37,414 bases of DNA from a virus: positions 1-37,414 of IMG/VR virus record IMGVR_UViG_3300042465_000616. One strand, 5' to 3'. A program made the position numbers and the translations under genes. Below are positions 14,060 to 21,590 of the stretch, piece after piece. How positions within the stretch are numbered: the first letter of the stretch is position 1; each line of letters begins with the position of its first letter. The notes below the pieces were generated by a model. It saw only the letters and a list, made by a program, of their open reading frames with translations. It made no database searches and was not told the origin of the DNA.

Positions 14060-16528
14060 TCATTTGTTGCCGTGGACCTTGGGTTTGTCCCTTGTGCTGA
14101 GATTGTATATCTCGTTAAGCTGGCGCTGCTTGGCCGCTATCACTTTGGCCCGGTAGTCGCTGAAGTGAGTGACTAGACGCGGGTTAATGGCCCACTGGGC
14201 AATATGTCTATGTTCCTGGGTCCGGTCATCTATCCTGATAACCCAGCGTGCATCCTCGAGTGATGCTATAGCGTTGATCACTGCCTGATCAGCCTGATGG
14301 GGCATTGACTTCTCAAGCTGACGCCGTGCTGACCGTTTGATCTCTGAGAGGGTGAGTATCTGCTCATCGGCGTGGTGAATGATGTAATCCTTAAGCCATA
14401 ACTCGAAGGTGCTGATGCCGCCCAAGTCTGAGAGCGCGTATCGGAAAACGGGAATAAAGTAGTTTTTAGCTAAGCTGATGGCCCGGCTGATCAGTTCGGC
14501 CGACACTATGGGATTGAAGGGTGACTCCATGAGGTGGAACATGAGCGCGAGTCGCCCGGTAAGCCCTTCGACCTTGCCGAATGCCGTCATGAACACATCA
14601 TCCGACTGTAGCAGTCGCTCATCTTTACGCTTGCCGTCATACCATACTTGGAACTCTTGGTAGAGTAACTTGGCCTCTTGACTAAGCGTATAGGTCATGG
14701 GTGGCAGTGCATACACAACTCGCAGGGTCTGTTCCCATGCTGCTTCGTTTGTCAGGAAGTCGGGTATTTCGCGGGGCACCGTGGTCAAGTCGCCATTGAG
14801 TACGCAGGGAATGAACCGTTGAATCAGGCCGTCAGCACTCAAATTGTGCAGGTGTTCTTTGAACACGCGAGGCTGAATATTGCCGTAAATGCTGATTGCC
14901 AAGTTCTCCACATGGATCGACCCGCTGCCCACCCGGTCCATCTCGTAGCTGGCCGACTCGTAAGCCTGGACCCAAGCTGACCGATCCTCGCCGCTGGTCT
15001 TGTCGGTCATCTTTTTGACCCAGGAGTTCATCTCGTCCAGGTAACAGAGCAGGCCGCGTGGCCGGTCTGCTGCCAAGCGTACTAGCTTCTGGCTGGTCAC
15101 ATCTTTGACCGTGATCCGCAGATTGGCCGGCATGGGTGGCATCTCGTTGACTATTGGGGCACCGTCCATCGAAAGCATACCCTCAGCACTCTGAGCGAAG
15201 TCGAGGAAGGCCTTCTTTGATGATGCATAGGCCGCCTCTCTGCCCTCCCAGTCAAGCATCTCCTTCTTGTGCCTGGGCAGGTCCTCAAGCTCTAGCTTAC
15301 GCAGAACTGACATCATGGGGCTTGATCCTGGGGTCTTCTTGTCAGCCGGGGCGCCGATGGTCATCAACCACAGCACCGGAGGCACCAGGAAGCCCTTGAT
15401 CAGTTCTAATCGGCTCCGAGCATCCACCACCCCGCAGACAGCCGATAAGCCTGCAAAGAGTGGCACCAAAGGGTCGCAGCCCACACTTTCCCCGACCTCG
15501 GTGGCCCGCCGGGCGATGACACTAGGCCACAGGGACAGGTCCATCCTGGGCGCTGGTGCCATCATGTCATTCATGAGGTCACTGGGGCTGGTGGGGTTTT
15601 CCAGAGCAGCGAATAAGCCGGCAATGTCGGGCGCTGGTCTGGTCCAGCCGTGGTCCTTGGCAATGTGGAATAACGTGCCCAGCTTGACGCCGGTAGCCTT
15701 GTCTGACTTGAAGCTGCCCCACTGACTGATCATTTCACGCGCACCGGGGTACTTCTCCACCGACTGGGCGCTCCACTCGTTCCACAGGTAGAGTGCTTGG
15801 TCCATCTCGTTTGTCTGGGTCGCTGCCCAGTGCAGCGCCATGCCCACCGACACCCACTCTTCACGGGCGCAGCTTGCCGGGATATGCTCCATCGCCGACC
15901 TGATGTCTTCCCATGACGCCTTGAGCGCGTCACCCGTGGACAACACCCGGTCCTTTTCTTTGTCAAGCATAGACTGCCACAGGTCGAGTAGTGCTTCAGG
16001 GATGATGGGCAGACGCATCCAGTTGCCGTTACCTGCCCAGCGGTAAGGCTGCTTGGTGTCAGGGTGGATGCTGGGTGGTAGTACGTCCTGCACCGTCACG
16101 CCGTTGGCCGTGGCGCAGCGCAGCTCGTAACTGGTGTTGCCGTTGATGATGATCTTCTTGGAGGGCAGCGCCAAGCCGAATGGCATCCGGTAGATCAGCT
16201 TGCCGCGACCACTGCGCCCACTGTCCACAATAACAGCGTCAGCGGCACCGTAAAGTGCGTTGAGGTCGATGCCGTGGGGCAGCAGTGCAGCAGACGCCGA
16301 CACCCACTCGTCTATGTCCAGCGCCATCGTGCCGCTGTAGGCGTGGGCCAGACCGATGCCAAATCCCTGGGGTAGTTCGGACTGGGACTTGATGGCGTTC
16401 TCTTTGAGGTTCCATCCTGGGGTGCGTGGCCCCTTGGTGCCTGCTGGAATCGGCACAAGGCTCCAGCCATGTCGTATATAGGCATCAACTGATGCTGGAT
16501 GCTGGGTAACTTGTGTTGCTGTATTCAT
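14060..16528 (-). CDS. Primase-helicase: prim-pol domain plus DUF3987 ATPase (822 aa)
   Basis: Replication initiator that would make primers and unwind DNA. Residues about 10-180 form an archaeo-eukaryotic prim-pol domain with the metal-binding LDID pair (Asp71, Asp73) and SGRGKLIYR (106-114). Residues about 200-295 (WEDIRSAMEHIP...EEWVSVGMALHW) match PriCT_2. From about 330 it is DUF3987, with Walker B CYLDE (Asp498, Glu499). The Walker A region GAPADKKT (392-399) lacks the usual second Gly, and the prim-pol SGxxKH histidine appears as Leu111; both may be normal for this subfamily. The gene is opposite in strand to all nearby early genes, with its own promoter region at 16529-16618. Confidence 0.85.
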   Translation of the reverse strand: MNTATQVTQHPASVDAYIRHGWSLVPIPAGTKGPRTPGWNLKENAIKSQSELPQGFGIGLAHAYSGTMALDIDEWVSASAALLPHGIDLNALYGAADAVIVDSGRSGRGKLIYRMPFGLALPSKKIIINGNTSYELRCATANGVTVQDVLPPSIHPDTKQPYRWAGNGNWMRLPIIPEALLDLWQSMLDKEKDRVLSTGDALKASWEDIRSAMEHIPASCAREEWVSVGMALHWAATQTNEMDQALYLWNEWSAQSVEKYPGAREMISQWGSFKSDKATGVKLGTLFHIAKDHGWTRPAPDIAGLFAALENPTSPSDLMNDMMAPAPRMDLSLWPSVIARRATEVGESVGCDPLVPLFAGLSAVCGVVDARSRLELIKGFLVPPVLWLMTIGAPADKKTPGSSPMMSVLRKLELEDLPRHKKEMLDWEGREAAYASSKKAFLDFAQSAEGMLSMDGAPIVNEMPPMPANLRITVKDVTSQKLVRLAADRPRGLLCYLDEMNSWVKKMTDKTSGEDRSAWVQAYESASYEMDRVGSGSIHVENLAISIYGNIQPRVFKEHLHNLSADGLIQRFIPCVLNGDLTTVPREIPDFLTNEAAWEQTLRVVYALPPMTYTLSQEAKLLYQEFQVWYDGKRKDERLLQSDDVFMTAFGKVEGLTGRLALMFHLMESPFNPIVSAELISRAISLAKNYFIPVFRYALSDLGGISTFELWLKDYIIHHADEQILTLSEIKRSARRQLEKSMPHQADQAVINAIASLEDARWVIRIDDRTQEHRHIAQWAINPRLVTHFSDYRAKVIAAKQRQLNEIYNLSTRDKPKVHGNK

Positions 16529-16565
16529 GCTTTGCCTGTTGGAAAATTATTTTTGCAATTTATGT

Positions 16566-16593
16566 TTTACATTGTAGGTCAACGTGCTACACT
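16566..16593 (+). promoter_or_regulatory. Candidate rightward promoter for the replication operon
   Basis: TTTACA (16566-16571), a 16-base spacer and TACACT (16588-16593) lie 26 bases before the ribbon-helix-helix gene. The site is in the 90-base gap between that gene and the leftward primase-helicase gene, so both probably start here. No TAACCC palindrome is present, suggesting a different regulator from the main switch. Confidence 0.6.
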
Positions 16594-16618
16594 TGCGGCA
16601 ACAAATCAGGAAATATTT

Positions 16619-16813
16619 ATGGCAACCAAGCAAATGACCAAATTTTTGACCGTGAGGCTCACGCCTACCGATCACAAAGCATTTCACCGCAAGGCTGACC
16701 GATACGGGAAACCGTCCGATCTCTTGCGTGAGATAGTGCAAGCGTTCACTGAGGACAGACTTGTAATTCAACCACCTGTAAACCCAAAAGAAAGCCTCTA
16801 TGTTAGAACTTAA
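16619..16813 (+). CDS. Ribbon-helix-helix regulator (64 aa)
   Basis: Small Arc/CopG-like DNA-binding protein. Residues 9-15 (FLTVRLT) are the beta strand that enters the major groove, followed by helix A (PTDHKAFHRKADRYG) and helix B (KPSDLLREIVQAFTED). The ATG at 16619 follows AGGAA at good spacing; longer upstream reading would pass through the promoter. First gene of the replication operon, divergent from the primase-helicase, and likely to regulate both. It overlaps the next gene by 14 bases. Confidence 0.8.
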   Translation: MATKQMTKFLTVRLTPTDHKAFHRKADRYGKPSDLLREIVQAFTEDRLVIQPPVNPKESLYVRT

Positions 16814-17192
16814 AATTGAATCCCTGACCGCCGCCATCAACACACTGATCGACGCAATCAACAAACAAGGTACTCATGCGCCAGTTGCTCCTATGGTTGC
16901 TCCTGTTATTGCAGCACCTGCCCCAGTAGCTGCGCCTATCGTAGCTGCTACACCAGCCATGCCAGCCCCTCCCACGTTTGCTGCCCCAGTGGCTGCACCT
17001 GTGCCAACTGGTGCCCCATTCAGCGACCCCAAGGGACTGATTGAGTTCGTGATGACATCGTACAAGAACCTGGGACCAGCCAAGGGCGCTGGCATCCAGG
17101 GAGTTCTGACTGGCCTTGGCTACCAGAACATCAATGATGTGAAAGCCGAGCATTATGCAGCGTTGTACTCTGGCATTGAAGCATTGAAATGA
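16800..17192 (+). CDS. Protein with Ala/Pro linker (130 aa)
   Basis: Starts MLELKIESLTAAINTLIDAI, a short amphipathic helix suited to oligomerise. Residues about 30-78 are an Ala/Pro/Val-rich linker made of repeated APVAAP-like units. The C-terminal domain (DPKGLIEFVMTSYKNLGPAK, then GAGIQGVLTGLG) is compact and helical. It is coupled by ATGA to the DUF2800 nuclease gene. The layout resembles phage replication or recombination accessory proteins, but no family is recognised. Confidence 0.75.
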   Translation: MLELKIESLTAAINTLIDAINKQGTHAPVAPMVAPVIAAPAPVAAPIVAATPAMPAPPTFAAPVAAPVPTGAPFSDPKGLIEFVMTSYKNLGPAKGAGIQGVLTGLGYQNINDVKAEHYAALYSGIEALK

Positions 17193-18490
17193 GCGCACAC
17201 GCCCAACTGTCTCCATCGAAGCGCAACCGTTGGGCCTTGTGCCCCGGTTCGATTCGGGAGGAGGCCAAGTACCCTGAACAGGAATCTGGCCCTGCCGCCG
17301 CCGATGGCACCCACAGCCACACGCTGCTGGAAAAGTGCATTGAGGCCAATTTGGCTGACCCTACCGGCATGGCAGGTGTCAAGATGGTTGACCATGAAGG
17401 TGAGTTCACCATTGACGCTGACCGTGCTGCACGGGTCAAGGTCGCAATTAAGTACATCACTGAGCAGTCAATGAATGGTTTGCTGAAGGTTGTATCCGAG
17501 CAGCGTGTTGATCCTGCGTTTTTATTGGGCCGTGATGACCTGTCAGGTACAGTTGACGTTCAGATTCTGGGCAATGATATGCTGGAACTGATCGACTACA
17601 AAGATGGTATGGGTATCGTTAGCGCCAAAGGCAACTTGCAGCTTGAGCAGTACGCTTATGGCGTCCTGGCTGGCTACAAGCTGCCCGTTAACGGTGCCTA
17701 TCCCTTCAACACGGTACGCATGACCATCATCCAGCCTAAGCTGGCGCTGCGTGGCATGAATGCAATCAGTTCGCATGATGTATCTGTTGCTGACTTGATG
17801 GCGAACATGGGTACAATCATCAAACAAGCTGCTGCCACTGATCAACCAGATGCACCGCTTGTGCCGGGTGATAGTCAATGTAAATTCTGCCGTGCTAAGG
17901 GGTCATGCTCCGCACTGGCAAGTAACGTAATGAAAGAGGTCGGAATCATGTTTCAACCAATTGCTAGTAAACCACTCGACATTGCGCAGCAAAGCGCCGA
18001 TAAAGAACCGTCCACAATGGACGATACCCAGATCGCTCAGATCATGGAAGCAGCCCCCCTAATGCGTCAACTTCTCGAAGGTGTAGAGAAGGAAGCCCTG
18101 CGCCGCCTGAAAGCCGGTCAAACTATTGCTGGCCTCAAGCTGGTCAATGGTCGCGGCTCTCGCACTTGGTCATTGAACGATGAAGAGACTGCTGCCCGAC
18201 TGATCAAGATGGGTGTGCCCAAGGGTGCGGTCTACGAAACCAAACTGGTGTCTCCTGCCAAAGCTGAGAAGCTGACCTGGGAGAAGACCAAGGCTGGTGA
18301 GAAAGTCAAAATGCAACTGTCAGATCGTCAACTCAAGACGATGAACACCGAGTACGTCACAAAGCTGGCCGGTGCCCTTACAGTTGCTCATGAGTCTGAT
18401 GAACGCGCTGCGGTCATCATGAACGCTGCACCTCTGTTTGGTGCAGTGGAAGCGCCGGTAGTGGAAGCACTGCCAGCATGGTTACAGTAA
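17189..18490 (+). CDS. DUF2800 PD-(D/E)XK nuclease with likely Fe-S cluster (433 aa)
   Basis: RecB/Cas4-like exonuclease of the phage recombination module. It starts with LSPSKRNRWALCPGS (Cys18) and EESGPAAADGTHSH-like residues, the DUF2800 N-terminus. The nuclease core has GTVD (Asp123) and LIDYKDG (Asp136, Lys138). A Cys-x2-Cys-x5-Cys set follows (Cys231, Cys234, Cys240). One early Cys and three late ones is the Fe-S staple pattern of AddB/Cas4 nucleases. The C-terminal 170 residues are a helical extension. It is followed by a DUF2815 protein, the usual partner. Confidence 0.87.
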   Translation: MSAHAQLSPSKRNRWALCPGSIREEAKYPEQESGPAAADGTHSHTLLEKCIEANLADPTGMAGVKMVDHEGEFTIDADRAARVKVAIKYITEQSMNGLLKVVSEQRVDPAFLLGRDDLSGTVDVQILGNDMLELIDYKDGMGIVSAKGNLQLEQYAYGVLAGYKLPVNGAYPFNTVRMTIIQPKLALRGMNAISSHDVSVADLMANMGTIIKQAAATDQPDAPLVPGDSQCKFCRAKGSCSALASNVMKEVGIMFQPIASKPLDIAQQSADKEPSTMDDTQIAQIMEAAPLMRQLLEGVEKEALRRLKAGQTIAGLKLVNGRGSRTWSLNDEETAARLIKMGVPKGAVYETKLVSPAKAEKLTWEKTKAGEKVKMQLSDRQLKTMNTEYVTKLAGALTVAHESDERAAVIMNAAPLFGAVEAPVVEALPAWLQ

Positions 18491-18507
18491 ATCAACGAAA
18501 GTAAAAA

Positions 18508-19167
18508 ATGTCAGATATTATCTTTTTGTCGAATGTCCGTTTGTCTTTCCCCCACCTCGCAGAACCTCAGAAGCAGGTGAACGAGCAGACTGGTCAAACT
18601 CGTATCAGTTACAACTCTGAGTTCCTGATGCCCCAAGACCATCCTGGGTTCCAGCAGTTCATGAAACGCTACGGTGAACTGGCTCTTGCCAAGTGGGCCG
18701 AGCATGCCAACACAGTCATGGGCATGATCCAAGTGGATCGCAAACTGCGCTGCTTTGGTCTGGGCTCTGAGAAGGTCAACAAGAAGACCTTCAAACCCTA
18801 CGATGGTTATGACGGCAACGTCTATATCACCGCTGGCCGTGATCAGGCTCCTCAGATGATCCAGGCTGACGGCCAAGCCATTGACCCCAGCAACACGATG
18901 GCATTTCAGCAACTGGCCCGCAAGATGTACGGTGGCTGCCGCGTCAACGCTGCTGTGAAGCCTTGGCTGCAAGTGAACAAGCATGGCAATGGCATTCGCT
19001 GTGACTTGGTAGCCGTTCAGTTTGCTGCTGATGACACTGCGTTTGGTGAAGGTGCTGCTGATGCGTCAAGCATGTTTGGTTCCGTGGGTGCTACACCTGC
19101 CGGTATGCCTGCTGCCTTTGGTATGCCTGCTGCACCGTTTGCTGGCCTACCCTCGTTCTTGACGTAA
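18508..19167 (+). CDS. DUF2815 ssDNA-binding protein (219 aa)
   Basis: Single-strand DNA-binding protein for phage replication and recombination. It starts MSDIIFLSNVRLSFPHLAEP, the usual opening of the DUF2815 family, with an OB-like beta-rich body and GNVYITAGRDQAPQ in the middle. It ends in an acidic and then Ala/Pro/Gly/Phe-rich flexible tail (from about 175) like those of other SSBs. It is paired with the DUF2800 nuclease upstream and the DNA polymerase downstream. Confidence 0.85.
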   Translation: MSDIIFLSNVRLSFPHLAEPQKQVNEQTGQTRISYNSEFLMPQDHPGFQQFMKRYGELALAKWAEHANTVMGMIQVDRKLRCFGLGSEKVNKKTFKPYDGYDGNVYITAGRDQAPQMIQADGQAIDPSNTMAFQQLARKMYGGCRVNAAVKPWLQVNKHGNGIRCDLVAVQFAADDTAFGEGAADASSMFGSVGATPAGMPAAFGMPAAPFAGLPSFLT

Positions 19168-19170
19168 TGT

Positions 19171-19260
19171 AATTGGGGGGAAAGCGGATGCTGTGAACGA
19201 TCGCGGAACTCGGTACGGTGAGTTCGGACAACGGCGCAGACGCAGCGAGTACCCCCACCT
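19171..19260 (+). ncRNA. Candidate structured RNA leader before DNA polymerase
   Basis: The 107-base gap has nested complementary blocks in order: GGGGG (19175-19180), GCTG (19190-19193), GCG (19203-19205) and GAACTC (19206-19211). An eight-base loop follows, then GAGTTC (19220-19225), CGC (19235-19237), CAGC (19243-19246) and CCCCC (19252-19256). This gives a long rod-like hairpin with internal loops. It sits directly before a polymerase start that lacks a clear ribosome site, so it could control translation. Confidence 0.4.
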
Positions 19261-19274
19261 AATTGGTAACAGTA

Positions 19275-21110
19275 ATGAGTAACGACTATGTTTATGACAT
19301 CGAGACATACCCCAACGTCTTCACGCTGGCGGTGGAGCATACAGAAGCGCCGCTACGCTGGTCTTTTGAAATCAGCCCCTGGCGCAATGACAGCAAAGAG
19401 ATCATCTCGTTTCTCCAGTATCTCAAGGATACGAATGCCCGGATGGTCGGGTTCAATAACCTGGGGTTCGACTATCCCGTCCTGCATACGCTGATCCGCA
19501 TGGGCAACAGTGATGCCCGTACCCTGTACGACAAGGCTATGGCGATCATCCACGGCCAAGATGAGGGTGACCGTTGGATGCACTCAGTTAAGCCGTCTGA
19601 CCGCTATGTCGAGCAGATTGATCTGTACAAGATTCACCACTTTGACAACAAGGCCCGGTCCACCAGCCTGAAGGTGCTTGAGTTCAATATGCGAAGCGCC
19701 AGCATCGAAGACCTGCCGTTCCCGGTGGGCACCGAGTTGACCCAGGACCAAGTGTTTGTGCTGAAGCAGTACAACGCACACGATGTGGATCAGACCAAGG
19801 CGTTCTACTTCAAGACGATGGACATGATTGCGTTTCGTGAAGACTTGACCAAGAAGTATCAACGTGACTTCATGAACCACAACGACACCAAGATTGGCAA
19901 AGATTACTTCACAATGAAGTTAGAAGAAGCCGGTGTGCCCTGCTATGAGTTTGGCCCAAAGGGGCGAGTACCCAAACAGACCAAGCGCCCCACCATCGCA
20001 TTGAGGGAAGCCATCCTGCCTTGGATCGAGTTCCAGCAGCCCGAGTTCACCAGGATTCTCACTTGGCTCAAGGGTCAGGTCATCACGGAAACCAAGGGAG
20101 TGTTTGAAGATGTTACCTGTAATATTAAAGGTTTTACTTTTGTGTTCGGACTTGGTGGCATTCATGGTTCTGTTGAATCATCCATCGTGGAGTCCGATGA
20201 CAAATTTGTTATTGTTGATCTGGACGTTAGTTCTTATTACCCGAACCTTGCCATCGTTAATAAGTTTTACCCGGCTCACTTAGGCGAACAGTTCTGCGAC
20301 ATCTACCAGCACTTGTACGAACAGCGCAAGACATACGGCAAGAAGACCGCTGAAAACGCCATGCTGAAGCTGGCGCTCAATGGTGTGTATGGTGACAGCA
20401 ATAACCCGTTTAGCGTGTTCTACGACCCGCTGTTCACTATGAGCATCACGCTCAATGGTCAACTGCTGCTGTGCTTGCTGGCCGAGGGGCTGATGCACAT
20501 TGATGGCCTGAAGCTGATCCAAGTGAACACCGATGGCCTGACTGTCCAGGTGCCCCGTGATAACAAGTGGATGGTGGACATGGTTCGGGCAGCATGGGAA
20601 TCACGCACCAAGCTCCAGCTTGAGGAAGCCATCTACTCCAGGATGTTTATCCGGGATGTCAACTCGTACATTGCCCAGTATGTCAACGGCTCTGTGAAGC
20701 GCAAGGGTGCTTATGAGTACGACATGGAATGGCACCAGAACGCTGGTGGTCTTGTGATTGCCAAGGTGGCCGAGAAAGTGCTGATTGATAACACCCCTAT
20801 CCGTGAGACTGTGGAGAACTGGCCCGACATCATGGACTTCATGTTGCGTACCAAGGTGCCACGGTCCAGCCATCTGGCATGGGGTGAGACAAAGGTGCAG
20901 AACACCAGCAGGTATTACATTGCCAAGGACGGCAAGCCTCTGATGAAGTGGATGCCACCGTTGGCTAAGAAGCCTGATGTGTGGCGTCAGATTGGCGTGG
21001 AGTCGGGGTGGAATGTGCAGATATGCAATGACATTGCTGATGCCACCATGCCTGTTGATTTTGATTACTACATTCAAGAAGTGGAGAAGTTATGCCTGGG
21101 TCTAGCGTGA
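19275..21110 (+). CDS. Compact family B DNA polymerase with 3'-5' exonuclease (611 aa)
   Basis: Replicative DNA polymerase. The exonuclease domain has all three motifs: Exo I DIETYP (Asp8, Glu10), Exo II NNLGFD (Asp66) and Exo III YNAHD (Tyr166, Asp170). The polymerase domain has motif A DVSSYYPN (Asp317), motif B KLALNGVYG (Lys365, Tyr372) and motif C VNTDG (Asn418, Asp420). Family B motif C is normally DTD; here the first Asp is Asn. Only 48 residues separate motif A from motif B, so fingers and any TPR1 insert are very short. The ATG at 19275 is preferred to an in-frame TTG at 19263. No terminal-protein gene was recognised nearby. Confidence 0.9.
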   Translation: MSNDYVYDIETYPNVFTLAVEHTEAPLRWSFEISPWRNDSKEIISFLQYLKDTNARMVGFNNLGFDYPVLHTLIRMGNSDARTLYDKAMAIIHGQDEGDRWMHSVKPSDRYVEQIDLYKIHHFDNKARSTSLKVLEFNMRSASIEDLPFPVGTELTQDQVFVLKQYNAHDVDQTKAFYFKTMDMIAFREDLTKKYQRDFMNHNDTKIGKDYFTMKLEEAGVPCYEFGPKGRVPKQTKRPTIALREAILPWIEFQQPEFTRILTWLKGQVITETKGVFEDVTCNIKGFTFVFGLGGIHGSVESSIVESDDKFVIVDLDVSSYYPNLAIVNKFYPAHLGEQFCDIYQHLYEQRKTYGKKTAENAMLKLALNGVYGDSNNPFSVFYDPLFTMSITLNGQLLLCLLAEGLMHIDGLKLIQVNTDGLTVQVPRDNKWMVDMVRAAWESRTKLQLEEAIYSRMFIRDVNSYIAQYVNGSVKRKGAYEYDMEWHQNAGGLVIAKVAEKVLIDNTPIRETVENWPDIMDFMLRTKVPRSSHLAWGETKVQNTSRYYIAKDGKPLMKWMPPLAKKPDVWRQIGVESGWNVQICNDIADATMPVDFDYYIQEVEKLCLGLA

Positions 21111-21325
21111 ACAACATTCAGCACGGTGGTACGCACTACAAAGATAAGTCAATGCAACCGTGGGACTACATTGCAGCCAATAATCTTGGTTACTTTGAAG
21201 GAAATATAGTGAAGTACGTCAGTCGATGGCGTGAGAAAGGTGGTGTTGAAGATTTACGCAAGGCTCGTCACTACCTTGACAAATTGATTGAACTGGAGAC
21301 ACAAAATGTTGGAAAAACAAATTGA
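21092..21325 (+). CDS. DUF3310 protein (77 aa)
   Basis: Starts MPGSSVNNIQHGGTHYKDKS. The blocks HGGTHYKDKSMQPWDYIAAN, EGNIVKYVSRWREKGG and DLRKARHYLDKLIELE are the hallmark of DUF3310, a short helical phage protein usually found among replication genes. Some relatives are annotated as nucleotide kinase-like, without proof. It overlaps the polymerase end by 19 bases, with GGAG as its ribosome site. Confidence 0.88.
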   Translation: MPGSSVNNIQHGGTHYKDKSMQPWDYIAANNLGYFEGNIVKYVSRWREKGGVEDLRKARHYLDKLIELETQNVGKTN

Positions 21326-21590
21326 GGCTAAAGTCTGCGACTATGCCAAATCAAAAGGTGTGCTTGCTTACAAATTCACCAGTCCAGCTAGAGCTGCGGT
21401 GCCTGATCGTTTGTTCATTGCACCAGATGGCAGTGTGTGGTTTTGCGAGTTCAAGCGAGAAGGTGCCAAGCCCACTGATGCTCAAGAAAGAGAACACACC
21501 CGACTTAGACAACAAAAGGTAAACGTGTTTGTGATTGACAACGTGGACCAAGGCAAACTGATGGTTGATCTAATGGTGGGTTCATGCTAA
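21306..21590 (+). CDS. VRR-NUC domain nuclease (94 aa)
   Basis: Stand-alone VRR-NUC nuclease, a PD-(D/E)XK fold enzyme that cuts branched DNA such as Holliday junctions. The motifs are Glu7 in the first helix, VPDR (Asp34) and CEFKREG (Glu48, Lys50), followed by a Gln/Arg-rich helix. The ATG at 21306 has GGAG upstream; a TTG further up is not needed. It is fully overlapped with its neighbours (20 bases before, 7 after) and is usually partnered with SNF2 helicases, as here. Confidence 0.88.
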   Translation: MLEKQIEAKVCDYAKSKGVLAYKFTSPARAAVPDRLFIAPDGSVWFCEFKREGAKPTDAQEREHTRLRQQKVNVFVIDNVDQGKLMVDLMVGSC

